DNA of 64,000 nucleotides, from the NCBI GenBank assembly GCA_027627225.1, contig CM051033.1, positions 7,036,801-7,100,800 on the forward strand, read 5' to 3'. This stretch comes from Congeria kusceri. Lineage: Eukaryota > Mollusca > Bivalvia > Myida > Dreissenidae. A program made the translations under genes and the position numbers. The notes under the pieces are model-generated. The model ran no database searches. It was not told the DNA's origin and saw only the letters and a program-made list of their open reading frames with translations. Shown here in pieces: positions 24,463 to 35,608 of this stretch (positions within the stretch are counted from its first letter, which is position 1; each line of letters starts with the position of its first letter).

Positions 24463-24640
24463 TTGGGCTTAATGCAAGTGCGTAAAGTGTCGTCCCGGAT
24501 CAGCCTGTGCAGTCCGCACAGGCTAATACAGAAAGGCACTTTCCGCCTACAGTGGATTTATGTTTAGAAGAGACTTCATAGAAACAGAAAATACCATAAA
24601 AGCGAAAAGTGTTGTCCCAGATCAGCAGGCTGTGAACTGA
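24463..24640. mobile_element. Palindromic miniature element fragment
   Basis: AGCCTGTGC (24502-24510) and GCACAGGCT (24516-24524) form a perfect hairpin with a 5-base loop. It sits within a larger palindrome from gtaaagtgtcgtccc to ggcactttccgc. A second gaaaagtgttgtcccagatc arm at about 24602-24625 marks the other end of the element. This pattern is common in bivalve repeats I have seen. Confidence 0.65.
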
Positions 24641-25000
24641 TTTAAAACATGGTATAGTTCATCAGTTCATTGCTTTGACATGAAATAATTATATTCTTTT
24701 TATTTATTTTAAATATAGAAACATTTCATACTACTGTTTTAGGAGCTAGCCACATGAAAAAATGAGTTTGCTATTTGATGATGAAAATTGACTTATTTAT
24801 TTTATTTTAAATGATATTGAAAAATGATATTATTTTATTTTAAATAATATCGCAAAATAATGTTAAATGCATATAGAATAAGGATCTATGAAGAAATGAG
24901 CCTGTTCGTTTATAAATCTAATCAACGTAATGCATCAGTTTTAATATTCATGTTGGATTTACATTATTTACAAACATTTACACCATATGCCAAATATCTT
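24641..25000. other. Spacer, nothing recognised
   Basis: AT-rich, with attatttt/taaat runs around 24790-24860. No gene supported. Confidence 0.4.
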
Positions 25001-25001
25001 T

Positions 25002-26390
25002 ATAGCTCACCTGTGCATAACGTGCTCATGGTGAGCTTTTAGGATCGCCTTTTGTCCATCCTGCATCGTCCGTCGTGCGTCGTGTGTCAACATTTTCGTT
25101 CAAAGAACATCTAAACTGCTGGACAGATTTTCACCAAACTTCACAGGAATGATCCTTGGGTGACCCTCTTTCAAATTGTTCCGGTCCGCTGCATATGTAG
25201 GTCACAAGAGCTAAATATAGGTTTAAAAACTGAAAACTTTAAAAATCTTCTCTGAAACCACAAGGCTTGGAGCTTTCATATTTGATATGTGACATCCTGT
25301 AGTGGTCCTCTACAAAGATTGTTCAAACTATGCCCCTGGTGCCAAAACTCGCCCCGCCCCGGGGATCTCATGGTTTATATAAACTTGTATAGCGAAATGA
25401 CTTTTATTATCTTCTCTGAAACTGCAAGGCCTAGAGTTTCATATTTGGTATGTAACATTGTATAGTGGTCCTCTACAAAGATTGTTTAAATGATGTCCCT
25501 GGGGTAAAAACTGGCCACACCCCAGGGGTCACATTGTTTACATAGACTTGAATAGCTAAGTGACTTTAAAAATCTTTTCCTCTGAAAGCGCAATGCCCAG
25601 AGGTTTCATATTTGGTATGTAACATTGTGTAGTGGTCCTCTACAAAGGTTGTTCAAATGATGCCCCTGGGATGAAACTGGCCTCACCCCGGGGGTCACAT
25701 GGACTTGAATAGCAAATGACTTTTAAAATCTTTTTCTGTGAAACTGCAAGGCCTAGAGGTTTCATATTGGAATGGTACATTGTACCGTGGTCCTCTACAA
25801 AGATTGTTCAAATGATGCCCCTGGGGTGAAAACTGGCCACACCCTGGGGGTCACATGGTTCATATAGACTTAAATAGCAAAATGACTTTAAAAATCTTCT
25901 CTGAAACCGCAAGGCCTAGAGGTTTCATATTTGGTATTTAACATTGTATAGTGGTCCTCTACAAAGATTGTTCAAATGATGCCCCTGGGCTCAAAACTGG
26001 CCACACCCCGAGGTAACATGGTTTAAATAGACTTGAATAGCAAAATGACTTTAAAAATCTTTTCCTCTGAAACCTCAAGGCCCAGAGGTTTCATATTTGG
26101 TATGTAACATTGTATAGTGGTCCTCTACAAAGATTGTTCAAATGGTGCCCCTGGAATGAAAACTGGTCACACCCCGGGGGTCACATGGTTTATATAGACT
26201 TAAATAGCAAAATGACTTTTAAAATCTTCTCCTCTGAAACTGCAAGGCCCAGAGGTTTCATATTTGGCATGTAACATTGTATAGTAGTCCTCTACAAAGA
26301 TTGTTCAAATGATGCCCCTGGGGCAAAAACTTGCCACACCCCGTGGCTCACATGATTTATATAGACTTAAATAGCAAAATGATATAATTC
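25002..26390 (+). repeat. agctcacctg element with about seven 160-bp units
   Basis: The 5' end agctcacctgtgcataacgt, then gctcatggtgagctttt, forms a hairpin. It is followed by ggatcgccttttgtcc and gtccgtcgtgcgtcg. Units (154-167 bp) carry gaaaccgcaaggcctagagg, tttcatatttggtatgtaac, agtggtcctctacaaagatt, gttcaaatgatgcccctggg and ccacaccccgggggtcacat. The 3' end typical of the family (see 62400-62471) is missing, so the element is 3'-truncated near 26385. Confidence 0.85.
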
Positions 26391-27660
26391 TCATAATGCT
26401 GGTCTGACTTGATCCATGAGTGAGCATCTGTGAACTAATTGTGGTCCTACACCGTCTGTCAAAGTTTTAATTCGGTAAAAATATAAAGCATAAGCGGGAA
26501 TTCGCTCTCTCATATGCATTTTTGTATATTTGAGAATTCTTCAATGTCCATTTATAATTGTTCTTCGTGTACCGCATGCTTTAAAATAGAAAATCCCTCC
26601 ATGTTTGTTGCATCTACTGCAAACATGTTTGCAATATATGCATCTTTTTCTGGATCTAAAGAAAACATAAAAACTTAATTTTTAAGTATTTATAGTTATT
26701 AAATGTGAAAGTAAAGTTCATAATTAATATGAGAGTAAAGTGTATTGTACTGGATTGTGATTACCGCCATCAGTCTAAATTGTGTTGGCCATTCGTGTAT
26801 TTTACTCTTCTGTTGTATTGAATGTGCATTATTTGTTGAAAATGATTATACTGGTTCAGTTATAGATATCGAAACCTGCAGAAGGTAAAATAAAATAAAA
26901 CACTTCAAAGTATAAGTACAAAAGAAGATATTTAGTTGCAAAGCATATCATATCATGCGACTGACTTTACGGCTTTTATATTGTAATGTGCAAGCAATTG
27001 TAAATGTTTAAAAGCACAATCACACATCTATTAACATATTTCTCTTTAGCATATCACCAGTGCTACTTAGATCCGCTCAGTTGATAGAAAATGAAAAAAG
27101 TTTAGTGGAAATAATATGCCTTATAATGGCCCATTATGTTTGAAAACTGATCAACAGACACTACAAATTTTGAATAGTTAAAAAAAATGAGATTGCCTTT
27201 CTCAATGAATTCATTGGCATAAAATAGTCCTGATCAAATAACCAAAAGCTTAGTTTTACTTTTTTGTAATGTATTCCTGAAGTTAAAATAGTTTTAATAG
27301 GGTATTTAAGGAGATACCCCATCAGTTAAACCCACTCAGAATGGCAATTTGCACTACTGATCAATATAATGGACCGTTCTTATCATTCTGTTCTTTGGTA
27401 AATACGACCTATTGAAATGCCTTTATATGTGTTGGTTCTTCTTCACGAGACACTCGAGACCTAAACCATTCATGTTGAAATCAATGAAAGCCTCGATTGA
27501 AATTGTTTAATGGGTGTAATACTAGAACTAATTTAATTCAATCAGGTGCGACATCAAAATCTGTATTGGACATATTGATAATGGGTGCTTGGTTTAAAGC
27601 ATATTAATAATCTAAATTTTTAGGCAATTCCAAAATGTCTCGCAATTACGAGATTTTAGG
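26391..27660. other. Spacer without recognisable genes
   Basis: About 1.3 kb, AT-rich. I see no exon with convincing splice sites, no RNA gene and no clear repeat. Confidence 0.45.
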
Positions 27661-27667
27661 ACAAATT

Positions 27668-28132
27668 TTTAAAGGGACTGCACTACAGAAGGTCTAATCG
27701 TAAAAACTAAAGAAAATTATAAAAAAATACACCATTTTTCTTAATCATATAGAATACATTAAAAAATTAGACACATCTGTTTTAATTTACCTGAAACACA
27801 ATGGTTTTATATAGTTTTGTCTTTATCGGTCTAACTCACTGAGTGATTTTAAAATAGTGCTGTTTATATTTAGGTTATTACATCACAGTTAAATGTTGTC
27901 AAGTCGCGCATACGCATATTTTTATCAGGTGCTTGTATTGGGAAAAGCCACAGTATTTATAAATCGGGAATTCCGGGTTCAAGGAAATTTTTTCAATAAA
28001 TTATACAGTTTATGACAGTATTTGATCGTGTTCTATACAAAAAATGATGGTTTTACAAATGTTTTTACTGTTTAGGCATAACTACAAAAACAGCACATTT
28101 TTATGCCTATCTGGAGTGCAGTATCTTTAATT
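27668..28132. mobile_element. About 465-bp inverted-repeat element
   Basis: The left end tttaaagggactgcactaca, then gaagg, is inverted at the right end as cctatctggagtgcagtatc, then tttaa. The ends agree over about 25 bp with a few mismatches. The interior is AT-rich. A 66-codon minus-strand frame at 28072-28272 crosses the right boundary and is not supported as a gene. The target site is ambiguous (TTAA or TA-like). Confidence 0.6.
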
Positions 28133-28195
28133 ATAAGATCCACTAAAGATAAATAATTATAATAACTTGTAAAACCAATAAGGTGGTATTTAATT

Positions 28196-28595
28196 TTTAT
28201 GCCCCAATTTTCAGAGTGGTGGTGTATAGATTTGCCCTTGTCCGTCGGATTTTTGTGTCGCGCGTAACTCAAAAAGTGATACTGCTAGAGCAATTAAACT
28301 TTATATACTTATTTATCAGCATATGAACTTGTGCACCTGAGTATTTTGGTGAATTTTTTCTGACATCAGTGGAGTTATGGCCCTTTTTTAGCCAAAAAAA
28401 TACATTTTTGGACTTGTGTCGCGTGTTACTTTAAAAGTATAACTTCTAGTGATGAAACTTAATAAACATGTTCATCAGCGTGTAAACTTGTGCACCTGGG
28501 TATTTTGGTGCATTTTTTTTCGACATTAGTGGAGTTTTGTGACAACCAGCGGAATGTGGGGGGCATCCGTGTCCTACGGACACAAGTCTAGTTTA
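28196..28595 (+). repeat. ttatgcccc-type repeat element with two units
   Basis: Begins tttatgccccaattttcaga. It has two units with cgcgtaactcaaaaagtgat, aatta/aacttaataaac, gtgcacctgggtattttggt and cagtggagttatggcc, and ends with tggggggcatccgtgtccta, then cggacacaagtctagttt. The opening gcccc and closing ggggggc may pair as a short terminal inverted repeat. Confidence 0.7.
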
Positions 28596-28810
28596 TAGTA
28601 CGTAAGAATCTTTGGAAACTATGAACTGTACATAACTGAATCATGGTACCATGGCGTGACCTGAAACATATATGTGCTATTTATATGTATCCATAATTTG
28701 GTAGTCCTTTAGGGCTTTTGAGATGGAAACAATATCATACTGCATTTAAAGCATTTCAGCCATACTGTAGACAGTCTATTGAGTATGCAGATATTTTGGT
28801 TTTAACCATT

Positions 28811-29615
28811 ATTATACCCCCACAAACAAAGTTTAGGGGTGGTATATAGGAGTGAGCTTGTCGGTCTGCTGGTTTTTTGTTTCCGGATGATAACTCAAGA
28901 AAGGCTTGACATATTTAAATAATTTTTGGTACATATGTGTAACATCATACAATACGGGTCAAGTTCGATGTTGGTTACAAACCACTAAATTTTGACAGAG
29001 TTATGGCCCTATTTCGACTTAAAATTCCCTAAAAACATGGTTTCCGGATGATAACTCAAGAAAGGCTTCACATATTCAAATAATTTTTGGTACACAGGTG
29101 TAACATCATAGAATACAGGTCAAGTTCGATTTGGGTTACAAACCACTAAATTTTTACAGAGTTATGGCCCTTTATTTGACTTAAATTCCCTAAAAACATA
29201 GTTTTCTGACAATAATTCAACAATGGCTGACATATTTAAATAATTATTGGTACACATGTGTAGCATCATAAAATACAGGTCAAGTTCGACTTTGGTTACA
29301 AACCACTAAATTTTGACACAGTTATGGCCCCTTTTGGACTTTAATTCCCCCAAAACATGGACAGTAACACATGAAAGGCTTCACATATTTAAATTATTTT
29401 TGGTACATAGGTGTATTATCATAAAATACAGATCAAGTTCAACTTGGGTTACAAACCACTAAATGTTGACAGATTTATGGCTTGTATCGAAATTAAATTT
29501 TTCCAAATACACTGTTGACCATTCACAAATATAAGCATTCTCTATCTGTCCATTTCTTTCGAATGAATGCCATAGTTTTGTGACAAGGCCATATTGTGGC
29601 GGTATATCCATCACT
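28811..29615 (+). repeat. tttccggatgataactcaag family, four-unit copy
   Basis: Opens attatacccccacaaacaaa and closes with tattgtggcggtatatccat. Units of about 175-180 bp carry caaccactaaattttgac-like and acagagttatggccc motifs. The shorter relative is at 17761-18254. It is non-coding. Confidence 0.8.
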
Positions 29616-29698
29616 CATGTGACAATTTTAGTGGTATCAGTTGTGGAGGAAAAGCAGTACACAATACAATTCTCTCTTTGGCACAGGACTGGAGTTAA

Positions 29699-30803
29699 TT
29701 ATTATGCCCCTCTTCGAAGAAGTGGGGGTATCGTGCTTTGCACCTGTCCGTCGGTCTGTCGGATGGTCAGTAAGTCCGTAGACCATTTTGTTTCCACTAG
29801 ATATCTAGAGAATGCTTTGACCTAGGATCATGAAAGTTGGTATGCTCGTTACTTGCGAGGAAAGGAAGACGCCTATACATTTTGAGGTCAACAGGTCAAA
29901 GGTCAAGGTCACTGTTGCTAAAAATAGAAAAACGGTTTCCGCTCAATAACTGAGAATGCATAGAGATATTTTAATGAAACTTCATACAAAGATACCTTAT
30001 ATTGAGACCTCGCTTGGGATTGCATATGGGGTGGGGTGGGTCAAGGTCACCATGACTAAAAATAAAAAAAAGGTTTCTGCTCCATAACTTGAGAATGCAT
30101 AGAGATATTTTAATGAAACTTTATATATATATATTGAAGCCTTGCTTGAGATTGCATATGGGGTGGTTCTGGTCAAGGTCAATGTGACAGTTACTAAAAA
30201 TAGAAAATGGTTTCTGCTGAATAACTTAAGAACGCATCAAGATACTTTAATGAAACTTAATACATAGATGTCTTATATTAAGACTTCTCTTGGGATTGCA
30301 TATGTGGTGAGTGGGGTCAAGGTCAAGGTCACCGTTACTAAAAATAGAATCCCACAATAACTTGACAAGCATTAAGATATTTTAATGCAACTTCATACAT
30401 GGATACCTTATATTCCTCGCTTGGGATTGCATATGGGTTTGGTGGGGTCAAGGTCACCATTGCTAAAAATAGAAAAATGGTTTCCGCTCAGTAATTTGAG
30501 AACCCATCGAGATATTTTAATGAAACTTGACACATAGATACCTTATATTTGAGACCTCTCTTGGGATTGCATATGTGGTGGGTGGGGTCAAGGTCAAGGT
30601 CACCCGTACTAAAAATAGAAAAACGGTTTCCGCTCAATAACTTGAGAACGCATTGAGATATTTTAATGAAACTCCATACATAGATACCATATATTGAGAC
30701 CTTGCTTGGGATTGCATATTAAAGAAGAATCATAACAATTGCACATATTCACAACTTGGCTGCAAGTCGGGGGGCATACATGTTTTACAAACATCTCTTG
30801 TTT
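29699..30803 (+). mobile_element. ttatgcccc...ctcttgttt element carrying the 140-bp array
   Basis: The 5' end attatgcccctcttcgaaga, agtgggggtatcg contains a ttcgaa-centred hairpin. Then come ccgtcggtctgtcggatggt and one unit with ctaggatcatgaaagttggt. Next are six units of the 140-bp repeat (29880-30720). The unique 3' end reads gcaagtcggggggcatacat, gttttacaaacatctcttgt, tt. This copy has both ends and shows how the 140-bp array sits inside a complete non-autonomous element. Confidence 0.8.
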
Positions 30804-30894
30804 AAATAAGAACTGGAAAGTGTAATCATAGTGTAATTATGTGCCATTTGTCACTGCAGCATAGTATCGTGTTGCTTATTTCTGTCAAACAAAG

Positions 30895-31125
30895 AATTGT
30901 TTATTGGTGGATAAACAACGAAAACGCAAAAATTATTTTGATTTGATTTGATATTAACATGATTTGACACATATTTTTGCAATTGTAATGAGAACTATAT
31001 TTTACTATGCTCCGCTCAGAATCGGGACTTCTTTTGGCATTGTTTATTGGGAAGTTAAACCACTATTGTTTTGTTCTGTGTCTACAGGAAAAGTAGTGAG
31101 TATCATATTAGAATTGCGAATAATT
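30895..31125 (+). repeat. Dispersed repeat copy, diverged
   Basis: The order ggataaacaacgaaaacgca, ttttgcaattgtaatgagaa, ctatattttactatgctccg, cattgtttattgggaag, ttgttctgtgtctacag matches 33285-33512 with many substitutions. The 79-codon frame here is probably a by-product. Confidence 0.55.
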
Positions 31126-31470
31126 AATAAAGAAACATTGCTAAATATGATGGCCTTGTTTCTTCAAACAATTGACAAAACCCCATTGACAAAACTAATT
31201 TAATAATATAAACACTGGTCATCGATGACACATTTGCAGGCGCAGGAACATTAGCAGTAGACATAAAATAACAAAATTCTAATTATATTCAGAATTCATG
31301 TTAACATATGTGTCAATATACATGGGGTGTTTCAAAAGAAAAAAACATACATTAAAGCAAAACCATGCTGCAAAAAAAAATTAATCACCATAGCATAATT
31401 AGTAAAATATAGTTTATAAGAATTGTATGTTTGTATGTACTCATTGATTTCTATGTTCACCATATCTACC
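31126..31470. other. Spacer before an exon-like island
   Basis: AT-rich sequence. The last 30 bases (ctatgttcaccatatctaccag) are weakly pyrimidine-rich and end in AG directly before the candidate exon. Confidence 0.35.
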
Positions 31471-31472
31471 AG

Positions 31473-31556
31473 TATGTCATTGCCAAGCTGTGGAGATCAA
31501 GGAAGAGGCTGTGGACATGATCTTCCCAGTAACAGGCCGACTGTTCAACAGGCCTG
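31473..31556 (+). other. Possible 84-bp phase 1-1 exon
   Basis: Preceded by ctaccag and followed by gtaact. The open frame, starting with two bases of a split codon, reads CHCQAVEIKEEAVDMIFPVT and then GRLFNRP. Composition is less AT-rich than the flanks, and the residue mix looks protein-like. Phase 1 at both ends is common for extracellular modules. The end phase matches the start of the island at 32916. I do not recognise the protein, and a chance open frame of 27 codons cannot be excluded. Confidence 0.35.
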
Positions 31557-31914
31557 GTAACTCAGTTTAGTGTTATAGAACTCAATGTTTAACTGCATTT
31601 ACTGTCAGCATATGAACTCTATATGGTCTTGACATACATACAGAGTAACATCAAATGTAGACTATTACGGGTAATAAATATGTGTGCAATATAAATCTTT
31701 TTAAGTAGTGTGGTAAATATTTATGCAAACAGTATTTATCTCTGTTTAAAAACCTATACCGGCATATTTGATAATGTTTGATTATCAACCTGCCAAAATC
31801 ACCCTTCTGTTGCTTACACGTACAGGTGACCTGTTGAATACTTGCATTGTTAGCTCGACTATTCACCAAATACTTCGAGCTACACTACTCACCTGTTTGT
31901 CCACATCGCCCTAA
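31557..31914. other. Spacer, nothing recognised
   Basis: AT-rich. A 72-codon minus-strand frame at 31651-31869 has no recognisable features. Confidence 0.4.
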
Positions 31915-31924
31915 TGCTCTGGTT

Positions 31925-32828
31925 AAGGTTTCTGTAACTGTAACTACTACAGATATGACTTAGAAATGTCAGGTTAAGGTTTGCGTGCAAGAGAAAATTT
32001 AGGTTAAGGATTGTGTGTAACAAGTACATATCCCTGTAACTACTACAGATATTTAAAAGAAACTTCACACATGTCTTTGGGGTAATTATGTTAAGTCACT
32101 GACCAAGGCCAATAACTCTGACCTGCAATTGAGCGGAATTATGCCCCTTTTTGTAATTAAAAATTCAGTTAAAGTTTGCGTGCAACAGCTCCATATCTCT
32201 ATAATTACTACAGATAGCGTGATTGCATCGAAAGTCTTTGGCTTATAGAGACGCTCTTGAGTCCGTTTCCTGGGAAGAACCAGTACTTGGTGTCTTTGGA
32301 AAGATATTGAGAAGGCTCCCTGAGTGGGGATCAAACCCAGGACCTCCCGGCCCCAAGGCGGACACCTTATCCACTACACCATTTCGACTTCATATATCTT
32401 TGTGGTCATTATGTAAGGTCACTGACCAAGATCCATAACTCTGACCTGCAATTTAGCAGAATTATGCCCCTTTTTGTACTTATAAATTCAGGTTAAAGTT
32501 TGCGTGCAACAACTCTATATCTCTATAACTACTACAGATATTCTGTTGAAACTTTACACATGTCTTCAGGGTCATTATATAAGTTCACTGCCCAAGGCCC
32601 ATAGCTCTGACCTGTAATTTAGTAGAATTATCTCTATATCTGCTACAGATATTCAATTAAAAGATCACACATGTCTTCAAGGTCATTATATAAGGTCACT
32701 TACCAAGGCATATAACTGTGACCAGCATTTTAGGAGAATTATGCCTCTTTTTTTGTAGTGATAAAGGCCGATAACTCGCACAAAGTTGTTGAATAGTTGA
32801 GCGCACTGTCCTGAGACAGCTTTTGTTA
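31925..32828 (+). repeat. attcaattgaaacttcacac family array with SINE inserted
   Basis: About five units as in 16965-17488, ending with gaatagttgagcgcactgtc, ctgagacagcttttgtt, a variant of the end at 17440-17488. A SINE on the minus strand interrupts one unit at 32217-32386: the host stops after actactacagata and resumes as cttcatatatctttgtggtc. Confidence 0.75.
32217..32386 (-). mobile_element. tRNA-derived SINE (family A), best-preserved copy
   Basis: Read on the minus strand, the head has an A-box-like TGGTGTAGTGGATAAGG (32363-32379) and a B-box-like GGTTTGATCCC (32327-32337), spaced as in a tRNA promoter. A tail of about 100 bp follows and includes CACCAAGTACTGGTTCTTCC and CAGGAAACGGACT. 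RNA polymerase III control by the internal boxes is expected for such elements. Related copies are at 18415, 41725 and 56517. The tail is the apparent source of the minisatellite at 59270-60148. Confidence 0.75.
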
Positions 32829-32915
32829 ATATCAAGCTTGATGAAGTCTTCACTTATAATTATTAACACAACATCCACATGAGTGCCAATATTATTTAGT
32901 TGTATACCCGAACAG

Positions 32916-33070
32916 ATGGGCCTGGCAGTGATGTACAGAAAATAGATTGGTCAGCCAGGGAGTAAACAGCTGGAATGGAACTTGAGCCAAACACAGGACC
33001 TGTACCGACAGAAGTGACCATGGTTGTGGTGGCTATTGAGTTGAGGAATGCAACCCGAGGTATTGCCAAG
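32916..33070 (+). other. Possible exon with in-frame stop
   Basis: Preceded by acccgaacag and followed by a good donor gtaaga. With phase 1 entry, matching the island at 31473-31556, the frame reads DGPGSDVQKIDWSARE, stop (taa at 32963-32965), then TAGMELEPNTGPVPTEVTMV and VVAIELRNATRGIAK. Using the AG at 32968-32969 instead would skip the stop and keep phase 1, but it lacks a pyrimidine tract. So this is either a real exon starting at 32970 or a decayed one. Family not recognised. Confidence 0.35.
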
Positions 33071-34100
33071 GTAAGATGACATGGAGATCAACAACAACAG
33101 TTGCTACAGCAGTGAAACGCTGCCCAAATGTAGTGTGGTTGCACCCAACAGATTTTTAGCTCACCTGATCTCGAACTGAGATATATTGTGGTCAGTCATC
33201 CTCCGGCATCTGTTGTTAATTAAGAAATATTTTTGCATTTAGAGTTGTTCATTGGCTAATAAACAGCGATTTTGTGTTCTGATGCTTATGAATTTAAACC
33301 ACTAGGCTGTTGGTGTTTTTTAGCCGATAAACAACCATAATGCGAAAGTTATTTCAATTGTAACATGACCTAACAACATAGTTTTGCAATTACAATGCAA
33401 ACTATATTTTACAGTTTCTGAAGTATTTTTGGGGTTGTTTATTGGTTGTTACACAACTGTGAATTTTGTTCTTTGTCTATAGAAAACTGCACGTGACATG
33501 TTAGAATTGTCATTCATTGAACATTTTGCTTTAAACAACCTGTTCTCTGAAAACACTACAAGGAAGTTGAAAAACTTGAAAAAATGGGCATAATTAATTG
33601 TTCAGATGCTTTCCAATGAAGTTGATCTTGTAAAAATGGTAAATATATACAATTTTAATTTTCCGTTGCTGCCTCGGACTTTTTATTTGAAGTTTGATTG
33701 TGAGTCTTCACAGAATCAGTTGGAATTTACATTTGATACTGACAGTGTGTCTTCAATGTGGGTCAGACAATTAGTGTTTTAGGACAGGAGTTGTCTCCCT
33801 TAGATTTTCATTATTGAAGATTGAATTATATTGCAAGATTTTAACAGTGCAATTGTTTTAAAATGACTAAAGAACAAAAATCAAGTCAGTATGCTGTTTT
33901 GGCAAAAGGAAGTGACAACTGTGATAAAATAGTCAGTGTGGGAAATCTCTTACATACCGGTAATAAACATTATATAGACATTAATCAGTACACGTTTAAA
34001 CCAGCTGCATTTGGTCTGTGTGATAAAAACTAGTTTATTGTAACCTACTATTCAGCTACAAACCTTCTTTGGCACAGTGTAAAGTTTAATGTAACCCAAT
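33071..34100. other. Spacer with repeat fragments
   Basis: Contains a short agctcacctgatctcgaact fragment near 33159 (start of the agctcacctg family) and the dispersed repeat at 33285-33512. No gene supported. Confidence 0.45.
33285..33512 (+). repeat. Dispersed repeat copy
   Basis: Related to 30895-31125 and, in its last 80 bp, to 1918-2005. The best-kept core is gttctttgtctatagaaaac, tgcacgtgacatgttagaat. Confidence 0.6.
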
Positions 34101-34361
34101 AATATCAAATACTCACGTGACTCAATACTCATGTGACAGTTTACATAGTTACACTCTTTACTTGTATCAGTCCACTGAGCGCCATTTGAAGGTTATCTTG
34201 GTTTTTGTTCAGTTGGAAAGTTGTTATTGCTTGACTATTGACACCTAGCATTTAATGTGTGTTTTCTGGACTATTAATTTATTTTAAACGAGATAGTGGG
34301 ACATTAATATTTCAGCTCAATTTAAGTTGAAACTTTTGTTTGTTGAAAGTCAGTTAGCAAA

Positions 34362-34696
34362 ATGGCAACATTTTCTATGTCTACTGTTGCTAAAGGGTCA
34401 GATGAATTTAAAGATTTTTGTTGTTCGATCTGCGAAGAGCAATCTATTGAGGTAGTTGCAGAATTTTACTGTGAAACATGTTTAAAGTTTTACTGTGGAA
34501 AATGTATTCCTCATCATGGTCAGTTGTTTAAAAAACATTCCCCTTATGGAAGGGGAGATATGAACAAATGGCCAATTTCAAAGAAGGTGGAGGATTTTCT
34601 GTTGAAATGCGAAGTTCACAGAGATAAACAATTGGAAATGTTCTGCAATGACCACAGTCAGCTGTGCTGCACTAATTGTGCTTTCCTTAACCACAG
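34362..34696 (+). CDS. Exon 1 of the TRIM-like gene: start and two B-boxes
   Basis: Starts at ATG (MATFSMSTV); no other upstream ATG in frame extends it. Encodes residues 1-111 plus two bases of codon 112. B-box 1 cysteines are C21, C24, C37, C40, C45 and C48, with H52 and H59. B-box 2 has C83, H86, C95, H98, C103, C106 and H111. The donor is ccacag|gtattt. Reading on past the donor reaches a stop nine codons later, so unspliced product would lack the coiled coil and propeller. Confidence 0.85.
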
Positions 34697-35608
34697 GTAT
34701 TTCAAAAAATGTTGTTTGCTCTAATTGTTTTTGGAATATCAATAAACTGTGTTACAGTAACATAGTTCATAATTTTCCATTCATTAATTCAGTATTTTCC
34801 ATGGATCAATTCAGATTTTTTTAAATCATATTCATTATTTTTAAGAATGACATATTCTTTGAATCACAAACTTTGGACGTCTTAGTTATTTTGACTCTAT
34901 TGAATTTTAATAAGTTTTTTATTGACATTTTATTTTTTTTTATCTTTGAAAACATTATTGAAATAAAAACTAATAATTAGCTTGTAATCAAGTTAAGACC
35001 AATAACAAATAATGACAGTCTCAAGAAATGAGAAATCACAGCTGTAAACAACCTTTATTTACCTAGATACCAATGATTAATACATGAAATAAATAGCTGG
35101 GTAGTAAGATCAATATATATCTTTGAAGTTTAATGAGTTTTGGTGGTTTACTGTATTAAGTGGTTTACTGTATTACCACCTGGCTGTAAATGGCTCAGAA
35201 ACCTTGACACTGGAACCTGACACTAGCATTAATTTGCACGTGAAGTGTTTCCTATATTTATACTAGGTATTGTTTGGGTATGTGTTTAACATGTTCATTC
35301 ATTTAATTTAATCGTATTACTGTATTCACAGTCTCACAGTGGCATAATCTTACACCAATGTTAAATTGATTCCAGTAACAGATTTGTAAGATATGCTTTA
35401 TTCATCAAGGTCAGTTTTAGGGTAATTTTCCTGAGCTTTTTATCAGCTACACATGCATTATTGCCCTTTCTGCACTTATCCTCAAACAAAGTAGTCAATT
35501 TATTAATCAGACTCTATATATTTGTATTCTCCATGTTCAATTGTGAAGTTTGAAGAAAATTCATTATACATGTGTACTATTTACAAAATGGACATTGAGT
35601 GCATCTAA

